This document shows positions 10,020-19,503 of a DNA stretch of 35,841 nucleotides, in pieces. The stretch is taken from the NCBI GenBank assembly GCA_905620445.1, contig CAJQTP010000046.1, forward strand, positions 1 to 35,841. Reading direction: 5' to 3'. Positions within the stretch are counted from its first letter, which is position 1. Every line of letters begins with the position of its first letter. The stretch is from an uncultured Candidatus Thioglobus sp. Its GTDB lineage: Bacteria; Pseudomonadota; Gammaproteobacteria; PS1; Pseudothioglobaceae. The notes beneath the pieces are model-generated. The model saw only the letters and a list, made by a program, of their open reading frames with translations. It was not told the DNA's origin and made no database searches. A program made the translations under genes and the position numbers.

Positions 10020-11579
10020 ATGAACAAGGCGCCACTTACTGGACGCGAAGGCCAAAAGATAAACCTCGGTCTGCTCCTTCAAAACTCTGCCAAGCAATAC
10101 GGCTCCAAAACTTTTGTGACCCAAGCTGAAACAGGCGAGCGCTTAACCTATGCTGAATTTAATAAACTAACAAATCATATTGCCCATGGCCTCATTGACC
10201 TCGGCTTTGGTGATGAAGAGTACATCGCCATAATGCTTCCAAGCTGTATTCAGTTTTTAGCTTGCTCCTACGCACTTAAAAAAATCGGCGTGATCGAAGT
10301 GGCTATTAATAGTAATGCGCGCGGCCCCTCCCTTGCGCGCATGATTGACATGACAAAGTGCAAAATACTGATTACTTCTGGGAAGCATTTGCAGCAGTTA
10401 TCTGAGGTTTCTGAAAGCCTAAAGCACTTACAGCAAGTTATCATGATCGATAAGCAACAGAGGGCTAAAGAGCTACTTCAAAGTTTTAATATATTGCCGT
10501 GGCAGTCACTTCTTGCTCAGTCCAGCTCAAATTTTTCTTGTGACTTTAGTGACGAAGAAACAGCTGTAATTCTTTTTACTTCAGGAACTACGGGCGTATC
10601 AAAAGGTTGTGATATTCCTCACAGATCCTCAGTTCGAGCTGCAGAGTCGATCATAGAGGCATTCAGTATTACTGAGCAAGATTGTGTCTACAGCCCATAC
10701 CCTTTGTATCATGTAGGGGCAACACAGTACGACATATTGCCAGCTATGATGGTTGGCGGCCGAGTGGTTATTCGTCAGGGCTTTAGCCTATCTAATTTTT
10801 GGAGTGATGTTTGCCGCTATAAGGCAACATGGTTTATGTCGATGGGCTCTGTTCAGCAGTTGCTTTGGTCAGCAGAGCCGTGCATTGAAGAAACGCAGCA
10901 TAGTTTGCGCTTTATATGGGGAACCCCTTTGCCTGTTGACCATGACGATTTTGAATCTCGCTTTCAGCTTAAACTAGCCCGAGGCACTGGATATGGCTCT
11001 ACCGAAGCTGGCGGCGTAGCGCTTCCGCTTTTTGATAAGAGCGGGGCTGGCAAGGTTCTGGATCGTTATAAAGTAGCTATTGTAGGTGCAAACGACAATG
11101 AACTCCCTATAGGAGAATCTGGCGAGCTTGTGATTCGCCCACTTGAGCCCGCTATTATGGCATCCAAATATATTGGCATGCCTGAGGAGACAGCCAAGGC
11201 TTGGCGAAACTCATGGTTCCACTCAGGAGATTTTGCTAAATTGGATGACGAAGGCAACCTTTATTGGCTAGCACGCATGTCAGAAAGGATCCGAGTGAAA
11301 GGAGAAATGGTTTCAGCTTACGAAATTGAAGAGAGCATATTTACTCACCCTTCTGTGACTGATTGCGCAGTAATTGGTATCCCAGATGGAGCTGGAGAAG
11401 AGCAAGTTAAGGCGTTTATAACGCTTAAAGAAAATAAGACACTGACCCTGGAAGAATTACGTTTATTCTGCGCTCCTATTATTAGTCGTTTTATGAACCC
11501 TACATCACTTGAAGTACTTCAAGAAATGCCGCGAACCCAAACAGGTAAGCCCGCCAAAGCAGAACTCCAAAAAAAGTAG
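10020..11579 (+). CDS. AMP-binding acyl-CoA synthetase (crotonobetaine/carnitine-CoA ligase-like)
   Basis: ANL motifs: AVILFTSGTTGVSKGCDIPH, GYGSTEAGG, WFHSGDFAKLDDEGNLYWLARMSERIRVKGEMVSAYEIEE, PRTQTGKPAKAEL. Confidence 0.9.
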   Translation: MNKAPLTGREGQKINLGLLLQNSAKQYGSKTFVTQAETGERLTYAEFNKLTNHIAHGLIDLGFGDEEYIAIMLPSCIQFLACSYALKKIGVIEVAINSNARGPSLARMIDMTKCKILITSGKHLQQLSEVSESLKHLQQVIMIDKQQRAKELLQSFNILPWQSLLAQSSSNFSCDFSDEETAVILFTSGTTGVSKGCDIPHRSSVRAAESIIEAFSITEQDCVYSPYPLYHVGATQYDILPAMMVGGRVVIRQGFSLSNFWSDVCRYKATWFMSMGSVQQLLWSAEPCIEETQHSLRFIWGTPLPVDHDDFESRFQLKLARGTGYGSTEAGGVALPLFDKSGAGKVLDRYKVAIVGANDNELPIGESGELVIRPLEPAIMASKYIGMPEETAKAWRNSWFHSGDFAKLDDEGNLYWLARMSERIRVKGEMVSAYEIEESIFTHPSVTDCAVIGIPDGAGEEQVKAFITLKENKTLTLEELRLFCAPIISRFMNPTSLEVLQEMPRTQTGKPAKAELQKK

Positions 11580-11692
11580 TAGATTAGTCTTCATTAATAT
11601 CTAATAAAGAAACCCCTCTTTCAATAAAAACTATGGATCAATATAGTATGTATACTTTATTTAAAAGTATGGTTAATTTTAAATAACACTAC

Positions 11693-13159
11693 ATGAACGA
11701 AAACTTTCGAATTGCCCAAAAACTTGGACTCATGTTTCGACCAGAAGAAACATTGCCCCAAGACATTAAAGGATGGGCAATTAAGCAGCTCCACGCACCC
11801 TCCCCTTCCCTTGGTATTGGTAATGTTGGATCTGACGTTAAGCCCTGGCCAAAAATATTCCAACCAAGCCTAGATCAGAAGGCAGTAAAACTAAGAATCC
11901 ACTGGGAAACAATCAAAAGAGAGAGAAAGAAAAAAGGCGGCTACACTGAGAGCGCACAGCGTGCAAATGATAGGGACAACTTAATGTATGAAAAAGACAT
12001 TCTTAGATTCTCACATCGCAATGTCTATGGCTCTGACCAGCTTCGCCTTCGTCTTATGTCGTTCTGGGCAAACCACTTTACAATAGGTAGTTTTGATTCT
12101 AGGGAGGTAATTGGGCATGCAATGGAGGAGGCAATATTAGCAAATTTTAATGACTCGTTTTCAACCATGCTATACAAGGTCACCACGCATCCAGGAATGT
12201 TGAGCTACCTGGATAACCATATTAGTGCCGGACCCAATTCAAATCAAGTTAGGTGGGCCAAAGCAAACGGAGAGCAGGCTGGTCTGAATGACAACCTTGG
12301 AAGAGAGCTACTAGAACTTCATACCGTTTCACCAAGCGCAAACTATACTGAGACCGACATTAGAAATGCAGCAAAGGTTCTAGCTGGTTGGGGCATTGAC
12401 ATTAAAGGTAACCCTTTGAGTTCTTTAATGGATCAAGGTGGGACCACTAACCTTTGGGACATGTATAAAAGGAATTGGGCCGAGCCAGGCAATAAGATGG
12501 TCCTTGGAAAAACGATAGGTACAGGAAAAGGCGGCCTCAAACAGTTGACAGATTTTCTGGCCGCTCATGAGCATACGGTAATGCACCTCTCAACAAAGTT
12601 AGCCGAGCATTTTGTTAGCGATGTTCCCAATAAAACGGATGTCAATTACATTGCAAGTGCCTGGAGACAGAGCAATGGCAACCTAGACCAAATCCATACA
12701 GCAGTTATAGAAAGAGCTATTGCATCGAAGGAGCCAAAATTTCAGTTGCCGATGACTTGGCTTTTTCAAGTTTTAAGGCTGAGCAATGCCACATACTTTA
12801 TGGGCTGGAATGAGATTAATACTTCAAATAATAGCTTGAAGTTTAATATGCAGCCTATGCAAATATTTGATGAGCTAGGACAAAATTTATGGGCAGAAAG
12901 ACAACCCAATGGTTACTCAAGTAAAAAAGAGGAGTGGATGTCTGGCGAAATGTTTGAGCGGCGAATTAGGTTTGCTGACTCTATTTGGACTTCGGATAGC
13001 CAAATACAATCAACAAGTGTCATTATGGATCGAATTGGAGCAAGTAAAGAGACACGGAAGCTAGTTGAGAGTCTTCATGGAATGTCTTCAAGGTCTAAAA
13101 AGAATCAATTTATTGCACTAATGTGTAGCCCTGAACTCATGGGACTTGAAAATGCCTAA
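11693..13159 (+). CDS. DUF1800 family protein
   Basis: RLRLMSFWANHFTIG..., MLSYLDNHIS..., NLGRELLELHTVSPSANYTETDIRNAAKVLAGWGI motifs; followed by a DUF1501 gene, the usual partner. No obvious signal peptide. Confidence 0.88.
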   Translation: MNENFRIAQKLGLMFRPEETLPQDIKGWAIKQLHAPSPSLGIGNVGSDVKPWPKIFQPSLDQKAVKLRIHWETIKRERKKKGGYTESAQRANDRDNLMYEKDILRFSHRNVYGSDQLRLRLMSFWANHFTIGSFDSREVIGHAMEEAILANFNDSFSTMLYKVTTHPGMLSYLDNHISAGPNSNQVRWAKANGEQAGLNDNLGRELLELHTVSPSANYTETDIRNAAKVLAGWGIDIKGNPLSSLMDQGGTTNLWDMYKRNWAEPGNKMVLGKTIGTGKGGLKQLTDFLAAHEHTVMHLSTKLAEHFVSDVPNKTDVNYIASAWRQSNGNLDQIHTAVIERAIASKEPKFQLPMTWLFQVLRLSNATYFMGWNEINTSNNSLKFNMQPMQIFDELGQNLWAERQPNGYSSKKEEWMSGEMFERRIRFADSIWTSDSQIQSTSVIMDRIGASKETRKLVESLHGMSSRSKKNQFIALMCSPELMGLENA

Positions 13160-14303
13160 CTATAAATTAACAAGAAGAGATTTTTTAAAGGCCTCTGGAG
13201 CATCTCTGTTCTTAGCAGGTATTCCACTTCAAGGATTTACTCAAGACAAGCCGCCCGGGAAAATCTCGGTCATTATTCTTGAAGGCGGCATGGATGGGTT
13301 AAGTGCTGTTCCAGCCTTTGGTGACCCAAATTTTGAAAAGATGAGAGGCATACTTGTCCCTGAAAATTATTTAAAACTGAATTCATTTTTTGGCCTTCAC
13401 CCCTCTCTCAAAAATCTTTCCTCCTTAATGGCATCCAATAACGCCTCAATTGTTCATGCAACCTCATTTCCGTATAAAAAAAGATCACACTTTGAAGGTC
13501 AGAATTTAATTCAAGGAGGCGGCTTGACTCCGTTTTCTGAAAAGACAGGCTGGCTTGGACGCTCTTTGGAGCTTGCAAAGATTCCAGGTAGAGCCCTTTC
13601 ACTAGAAATGCCGCTGATACTTAGAGGGTATGGTGAAAACGATAATTTTTTTCCAGCAAAAATTAACAATTCTAGCAAAATAAATATTAATTTAGTTGAA
13701 AAACTGACTGCGGCGCATGGAAAGGTGGGAAGTGATGTATTTGAAAAAGTTAAGCAAAAAAGTTTACTAACTTTAGAAAATATGCCAAGAGATTCTCAAA
13801 GTTTAGCGGAGTATGCGGGCAAGGCTATGGCAAAAAAAGATGGGCCTACAGCCTCAGTTATAAGGTTGAGTGGATTTGACTCGCACGCTTCTCAAGATGA
13901 CGGGAACGGTAATGACCATGGGATTGATTTAGCAAAAATTGACGGGGTTATTGCCGCTTACAAAAGAGGACTCGGAGGCGCATGGGATAATAGCATTATT
14001 CTTACTATCACTGAGTTTGGAAGGACGGTTGCTGTCAACGGTACAAGGGGAACAGATCATGGGTACGGCTCTGCTGGAATAATTGCAGGTGGCGCAATCT
14101 CTAAATCAAGAGTTATATCTGACTGGCCGGGTCTTGCAAAAAATGAGCAGTATGAGCAGAGGGATTTAATGTCGACAATTGATTACCGATCGGTGTGTGC
14201 TGCCTGCATTGAAAAATCTTTAGGGCTGGATCACGACCTCATTGCAAACAAGGTATTCTTTGAACCAAAACTACCAAGAGTTTTTGACTACCTCTTTTCG
14301 TGA
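13152..14303 (+). CDS. DUF1501 family protein with Tat-type signal
   Basis: LTRRDFLKASGASLFLAGIPLQG Tat-like leader; VIILEGGMDGLSAVPAFGDPNF, TITEFGRTVAVNGTRGTDHGYGSAGIIAGG motifs; ATG at 13152 overlaps the DUF1800 stop. Confidence 0.9.
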   Translation: MPNYKLTRRDFLKASGASLFLAGIPLQGFTQDKPPGKISVIILEGGMDGLSAVPAFGDPNFEKMRGILVPENYLKLNSFFGLHPSLKNLSSLMASNNASIVHATSFPYKKRSHFEGQNLIQGGGLTPFSEKTGWLGRSLELAKIPGRALSLEMPLILRGYGENDNFFPAKINNSSKININLVEKLTAAHGKVGSDVFEKVKQKSLLTLENMPRDSQSLAEYAGKAMAKKDGPTASVIRLSGFDSHASQDDGNGNDHGIDLAKIDGVIAAYKRGLGGAWDNSIILTITEFGRTVAVNGTRGTDHGYGSAGIIAGGAISKSRVISDWPGLAKNEQYEQRDLMSTIDYRSVCAACIEKSLGLDHDLIANKVFFEPKLPRVFDYLFS

Positions 14304-14344
14304 CTCCCAAAGACATTTAAAGAATCTTATATTCATTTAACTAA

Positions 14345-15658
14345 ATGACAACAATCAAAATCCTTACTAGTTTTCTAATACTCAGCTGCATTATTGGTAA
14401 TGTCAATGCTGGGTATCTTGATGACTGGCCAGATGAGGCATTGTGTGGATGGCTTGATGGCGCTTCTCCACCTGAATATATTATTGAGGAAGCCAATAAA
14501 AGAGGTATCAGCTGTCCAGGAGAAGTTGCATCAAAACATTTAATTGAAAATGTGCAGTCGAGTTCTACACCTAACATTGAAATTTATGACATTATATTTA
14601 GTGATGAGATTTTGCAAGAGCTTCTGGAAATATCTCCAGAAGAGAAGGCTTCAGACTTTACTAGAAACTTTAAAAATTATCGCTTAGCCTTCATTCAAGA
14701 TGAAATAATTTGTGGCTTTAACCTCAAACGCGTTGTTTATGAGAACAAAGCCGAAGGGGAGATTGAGGGCTGGGATATGGCCTATGGCTCAATAACTTTT
14801 AAGGGGCTAAATGCTGACTTCAAAGGCGCCTGGTCAAAGAATATGGGAGGACTCTCAAGTGATTCCAGATATTTTAATGATGAAATCAATATAAAGCTTA
14901 CAAAAGATGGGCACCTTGTTGGGAAAATGGCTTATTTCACCCACACTGTAGGTAGCGATGAAGCCCCTAGGAGGCCTTTATTTATTGAACTTGAAAAACA
15001 CTCAAAATCCAAACCATTGAATTATAAAAATATTAATCTTGATAATTCTGCTGAATTCTGGATTGATGTTGAAGATTGGGCAGGCGGCGTATTGAATCTT
15101 TTCCAATGCAAAGATAGAAAAATAGAAAAACAAAAAGAAGAAGCCAAGATAGCAGCTTCTATATTACATATTTTTAAAATTGATAATGAAACGTACAAAT
15201 TAACCTTAAATAAAGCTGAATTCATGGAAACTAAGCCATTTAAATTGGAGCGTTCAGAGGAATATCTAAAGCCCTATCAACTCTTCAAAACAGTTATATT
15301 CGGCAAACTTAAGTCAAAAATTGATGGCAATAAAATGATTGATTTCACTACCTTAGTTTTTAAGCAAGATGATGGCCAGGAGCAAAAACTAGTAATCAAT
15401 TTAGATGACCGGACACTAGAATCTCTTTGGCGTCATAGTGATTCTATTCAACAAAAATGCGGAATGGGTTTAATTGATCAGTGGGGCTGGATGGGTTTTA
15501 TAACTGAAACCAGTGATCTTATGAATGCTAAGAATCAGCAATGTCATTATGATTATTTTAAAGAAGCAAGTGACACGATGGCTTGGGAGTTATTCCAAGC
15601 AGTCTTGGGCGGTACGGATTCTATATTAGATTATCTTCAAACAAATGTGAAGAGATGA
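14345..15658 (+). CDS. Secreted protein of unknown function carrying one copy of the novel C-terminal module
   Basis: Signal peptide MTTIKILTSFLILSCIIGNVNAG; N-terminal Cys motif EALCGWLDGASPPEYIIEEANKRGISC; C-terminal ~160 aa homologous to the 776-aa protein's C-terminus. Confidence 0.8.
   Translation: MTTIKILTSFLILSCIIGNVNAGYLDDWPDEALCGWLDGASPPEYIIEEANKRGISCPGEVASKHLIENVQSSSTPNIEIYDIIFSDEILQELLEISPEEKASDFTRNFKNYRLAFIQDEIICGFNLKRVVYENKAEGEIEGWDMAYGSITFKGLNADFKGAWSKNMGGLSSDSRYFNDEINIKLTKDGHLVGKMAYFTHTVGSDEAPRRPLFIELEKHSKSKPLNYKNINLDNSAEFWIDVEDWAGGVLNLFQCKDRKIEKQKEEAKIAASILHIFKIDNETYKLTLNKAEFMETKPFKLERSEEYLKPYQLFKTVIFGKLKSKIDGNKMIDFTTLVFKQDDGQEQKLVINLDDRTLESLWRHSDSIQQKCGMGLIDQWGWMGFITETSDLMNAKNQQCHYDYFKEASDTMAWELFQAVLGGTDSILDYLQTNVKR
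15394..15649 (+). repeat. C-terminal module copy B
   Basis: INLDDRTLESLWRHSDSIQQKCGMGLIDQWGWMGFITETSDLMNAKNQQCHYDYFKEASDTMAWELFQAVLGGTDSILDYLQ; the ttattccaagcagtctt.gg.ggtacgga.tctatattagatta stretch is nearly identical to copy A1. Confidence 0.9.
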
Positions 15659-15677
15659 CTTGAGTCAAAAATTTTAG

Positions 15678-17372
15678 TTACTGAATAGCTATTGACTCAA
15701 TCATAAGCTGCAAAGATTCATTGCCTCTAAATGAATTAACGTTTAACTTATAAGCAACCTTTACTTGTTTCGTTTCAAGCTTGCCCTGGAAAAAAGCAAT
15801 GCCCTCAAAAATCGAACTAGCGCCAACAAGTTTTAGAGTGCACTTAAGATGCTTTTCACCAACAATTTTTTGCTCTATTAGCTCAAAGTTGCCATAAAAG
15901 ATTGGCTCTTCAAAACCCTGGCCCCATGGGGATGCCTTTCGAAGAAGTTCTGCATTCTTAAGCGTTATTTCTGAAGCCTCTAACTTTCCATCCGTCATTA
16001 GCTCAATGATTGGCTTCTTGCCCTCGAGATGTTTTTTTATTGCCTCTGAAAAAGCATCACTAAACTTCTCAAAGCTCTCTGGCGAAAGTGCCAAGCCGGC
16101 CGCCATCGCGTGACCGCCAAACTTATCAATTAGGCCTGGGTTATCGCGATCAACCAGGTCTAGCAAATCTTTTATGTGCACGTCAGGTATTGAGCGGATT
16201 GAGCCTTTTAATACTTTGCCTGATTTTGCAAAAACAGCGCACGGGCACTGATACGTTTCTTTGAGCTTCCCTGCAACAATGCCAACAATACCTTCATGCC
16301 AGGTCTCGTCATATAAAACGATTGCAAACTGACTCTCATCAATTGACTGACTCTCGACAATGGCTAAAGCCTCATCCTGCATTCGGGTCTGCTCTTCACG
16401 CCTTTTAACATTGAACTCTTCAAGCGTTTGAGCGTACCTTCTTGCGTCATTCATATCTTCAGATAAGAGGCAGCGGATACCCTGTGATATGTCGCTCAGC
16501 CGGCCTGCCGCATTAATTCTAGGAGCCACCGTAAATCCGAGGTCGGATGCTTGCAGCGTTTCGACAGGACGCTTAGTAAGCTCAAGTATCGCTAGAATGC
16601 CTTTTGAGCAGAGTTTTTGACGAATGCGCTTAATTCCCTCATTAACTAGAATGCGATTGTTCTGATCCAGTTTTACGACGTCTGCAACGGTTCCAAGAGC
16701 AACAAGGTCAAGGAGTTCACGAAGATCTGGAACCTGGATGTTGTTCTCTTCAAAATACCCCTTACCAACCAGGTGAGTCTTAAGCGCTGAAAACAGATAA
16801 AAACAAACGCCGACGCCTGCTAAATTTTTAGAGGGAAAGTCACAGCCTCGTAAATTCGGGTTAATTATTGAGTTTGCATCAGGAAGAACTTTAGGAGGTA
16901 GGTGGTGGTCGGTAATGATAACGTCAATGTCAAGTGACCTAGCGAGCGCAGCGCCTTCATTACTGGATATACCATTGTCAACGGTAATAATTAGGTTTGG
17001 ATTTTTATCGGTCTTTGCCTCTTGAACAATTTCTGGGCTTAAGCCGTATCCATGCTTAAATCGGTTTGGAACCAAAAAGTCAACGTGCTTTGCTCCCATT
17101 AACCTAAGAGCCTTTATTGCTACAGCGCTTGCTGTTGCGCCGTCCGCATCAAAGTCTCCAACGATGAGTATGCGCTGGTCTTCAAGAATGCACTTTTCAA
17201 GAAGGTCAAGCGCAATGTTAAGTTGATCAAAGCTTGGCTTAAGGAGGCCTGGAAGCGCCATTGAAAGCTGTGATTCAGAAACGGCTCTTGCCGCATAGAC
17301 CCTCTTAAGAATTACAGGTATATCCTCAGAGTAGGACTCAAACAATGAATTGTCAAGCTCTCTAGTCAGCAC
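15678..17372 (-). CDS. recJ: Single-stranded-DNA-specific exonuclease RecJ
   Basis: LIVGDFDADGATASAVAIKALR, ITVDNGISS, DVIITDHHLPP, NPNLRGCDFPSKNLAGVGVCFYL, FGGHAMAAGL motifs. Confidence 0.98.
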   Translation of the reverse strand: MLTRELDNSLFESYSEDIPVILKRVYAARAVSESQLSMALPGLLKPSFDQLNIALDLLEKCILEDQRILIVGDFDADGATASAVAIKALRLMGAKHVDFLVPNRFKHGYGLSPEIVQEAKTDKNPNLIITVDNGISSNEGAALARSLDIDVIITDHHLPPKVLPDANSIINPNLRGCDFPSKNLAGVGVCFYLFSALKTHLVGKGYFEENNIQVPDLRELLDLVALGTVADVVKLDQNNRILVNEGIKRIRQKLCSKGILAILELTKRPVETLQASDLGFTVAPRINAAGRLSDISQGIRCLLSEDMNDARRYAQTLEEFNVKRREEQTRMQDEALAIVESQSIDESQFAIVLYDETWHEGIVGIVAGKLKETYQCPCAVFAKSGKVLKGSIRSIPDVHIKDLLDLVDRDNPGLIDKFGGHAMAAGLALSPESFEKFSDAFSEAIKKHLEGKKPIIELMTDGKLEASEITLKNAELLRKASPWGQGFEEPIFYGNFELIEQKIVGEKHLKCTLKLVGASSIFEGIAFFQGKLETKQVKVAYKLNVNSFRGNESLQLMIESIAIQ

Positions 17373-17943
17373 TTCTTACAAGTCTTACAAACGTGTCAAT
17401 AGTCTTATCTCGAGCTATTGAGCCGCCAAAAAAGAAAGGGATTTCATATGCAAGCTTTGGATTATCCTTTACAGACGTTGAGGTCCAATAAGAATCCATC
17501 TGAGTATTTGGGAAAAAATCAGAATTAATCAAGGTATCGCTATCACCATAATAATCTACAATAGAATTTAGCTCATTTCTTGAAGGCAATCGCCAATCAG
17601 TAAAGCTGCAAAGCTCACGCTTATTAATATCATCGGTATAGGATTTTGTGTTGCAGTTCTTACCCCAATAACAATTTTTACTGAAGGTACCATTATCTCT
17701 GCCACTCTCTCCATCAAACCAAGTGTAAGTATTTAATGAAGACTGCAAGCGCTTATCTTCACTCTTAACTTCCCAGACTAGGGAATTCTTTTCATCTAGC
17801 ACGCACGACCATTCTAAGTTATCAGACTTTAAGAGTTCACCATCACCCGACATCTTCTGTAATTCAGCACTAACAGAGATGCTGATCAACATAAGTAATG
17901 AAAGTAGGAGGCCTTTTTTCATGAAAAAATAGTTTGTATTCAA
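17362..17943 (-). CDS. Secreted DUF1566 (Lcl C-terminal)-like domain protein
   Basis: Signal peptide; ELCSFTDWRLPSRNELNSIVDYYG...YWTSTSV...FVRLVR, typical DUF1566 pattern. Overlaps the recJ start by 11 nt. Confidence 0.8.
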   Translation of the reverse strand: MNTNYFFMKKGLLLSLLMLISISVSAELQKMSGDGELLKSDNLEWSCVLDEKNSLVWEVKSEDKRLQSSLNTYTWFDGESGRDNGTFSKNCYWGKNCNTKSYTDDINKRELCSFTDWRLPSRNELNSIVDYYGDSDTLINSDFFPNTQMDSYWTSTSVKDNPKLAYEIPFFFGGSIARDKTIDTFVRLVRSAD

Positions 17944-17992
17944 AGTAAATTAATATTCTACCAGCTGAGATGATTTCTCAATGGCAATTGCC

Positions 17993-18466
17993 TTAAGTAG
18001 TCGATTTTCTCTCAAATAAAATAAGCGCAACACCAAGAAAAATAAAGCCATCTGCTAAGTTAAAGACTGGCCAGTAGAAGCCGTTAACGTGCACATCAAT
18101 AAAATCAATAACGAAACCATTTAGAGCCCTATCAATTAGGTTTCCAACGGCCCCAGAAAGCAATAAAAACTGACCTAGTAATTTTTGAAGATGAAGAGAT
18201 GAGGTTCTCTGAATCCAAAAAACGAGCCAAATAGACACTAAAACAGATACCGATAATAGAAAGGTCTTCTCTATAAACCCGCCACCGGCCAAAAAACTAA
18301 AGGCGGCGCCCGTATTTTGAAGATACGTCCAACTAAGGTAGGAATTGACAAAAACAGACTGCCCCAAATCAAAAGAAGTCATAAAAAATTGCTTAGTAAA
18401 CTGATCAAGCGATACCAATACTAAAAATAAGAGGTAATAAAGTTTGTGCTTCATTAGTAATAACAT
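17993..18466 (-). CDS. lspA: Lipoprotein signal peptidase
   Basis: DQFTKQFF, YLQNTGAAFSFLAG, GAVGNLIDRALNGFVIDFIDV, WPVFNLADGFIFLG motifs (start could also be ATG at 18454). Confidence 0.97.
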   Translation of the reverse strand: MLLLMKHKLYYLLFLVLVSLDQFTKQFFMTSFDLGQSVFVNSYLSWTYLQNTGAAFSFLAGGGFIEKTFLLSVSVLVSIWLVFWIQRTSSLHLQKLLGQFLLLSGAVGNLIDRALNGFVIDFIDVHVNGFYWPVFNLADGFIFLGVALILFERKSTT

Positions 18467-18597
18467 AAAAATATATAGATTTATTAGAGGGGAATGTTTT
18501 AAATATACAGCAACACTGATTAAGTAAACAGTATCTAAGTAATCAATGCGTTTATAATTTATCAGTAATTGTATTATAAATATTGTGGAGGTTTTTT

Positions 18598-19383
18598 ATG
18601 GGTTTTTTAACAGGTAAAAAAGCATTAATTGTTGGCGTTGCTTCGAATCGCTCAATTGCTTGGGGTATTGCCGAATCTATGGCAGCAAATGGCTGCGAAG
18701 TTGCCTTTACCTATCAAACCGATAAGCTCAAAAGTCGTGTCGAAAAATGCGCTGAAATTTGCAACTCTTCAATTGTTATTCCTTGTGACGTCTCTAGTGA
18801 CGAACAAATTAATGAGACATTTACTGAACTTAAGAAATCTTGGAATAATTTTGACATCATTGTCCACTCAGTCGCATTTGCAGACAGAGCAGAGCTAGAT
18901 GGTAATTATGTTGAAGTTACAACCCGCGAAGGATTTCTTAAGGCTCATGAGATCTCATCGTACAGCTTTACAGCTCTTGCAAAAGCCGCCCTTCCAATGC
19001 TGAATGAAAATGGCGCTTTATTAACGCTGAGCTATTTAGGCTCTCTCAGGGCGATTCCAAATTACAACGTCATGGGCGTTGCAAAGGCCTCTCTTGAGGC
19101 GAACGTTAGATATATGGCTGCAGCCTTAGGAGCAGAGAAAGGAATTCGAGTTAATGCAGTATCCGCCGGCGCTATAAAAACGCTAGCTGCAAGCGGCATT
19201 AAAGGTTTTGGAAAGCTGCTTGATCACGCCGCTGAAAGTTCAGCACTTAAGCGTAATGTAAGTACTGAAGAGGTTGGCAATGCTGCAGCATTTTTATGCT
19301 CAGATTTAGCCTCTGGCATCACAGGTGAAGTCACCTATGTTGATGCAGGATATAACTTTTATGAAAAGGGGCCAGACCTTTAA
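18598..19383 (+). CDS. fabI: Enoyl-[acyl-carrier-protein] reductase (NADH)
   Basis: [48 protein letters not shown] catalytic Y-x6-K; GGAGG SD at ~18584 supports the ATG at 18598, not the longer ORF. Confidence 0.97.
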   Translation: MGFLTGKKALIVGVASNRSIAWGIAESMAANGCEVAFTYQTDKLKSRVEKCAEICNSSIVIPCDVSSDEQINETFTELKKSWNNFDIIVHSVAFADRAELDGNYVEVTTREGFLKAHEISSYSFTALAKAALPMLNENGALLTLSYLGSLRAIPNYNVMGVAKASLEANVRYMAAALGAEKGIRVNAVSAGAIKTLAASGIKGFGKLLDHAAESSALKRNVSTEEVGNAAAFLCSDLASGITGEVTYVDAGYNFYEKGPDL

Positions 19384-19503
19384 AGTCAGGCTTCTTTTTA
19401 AAAGAGAAAAGAAATAGAAGTAGCTAAAAGACCAAAAAGGGTAAGGAGATAATTAAAAAATCAACTACCCTTTTAAACTAAGTAGGCCTTTCTTCAACCT
19501 GTA

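Noticed and set aside
9868-15722. Direct repeats interpreted as ends of a transposon or tyrosine-integrase island
   Set aside because: No transposase or integrase gene, no terminal inverted repeats and no tRNA attachment site between them; recombination or duplication at recJ is a simpler reading, though an old integrative element cannot be excluded.
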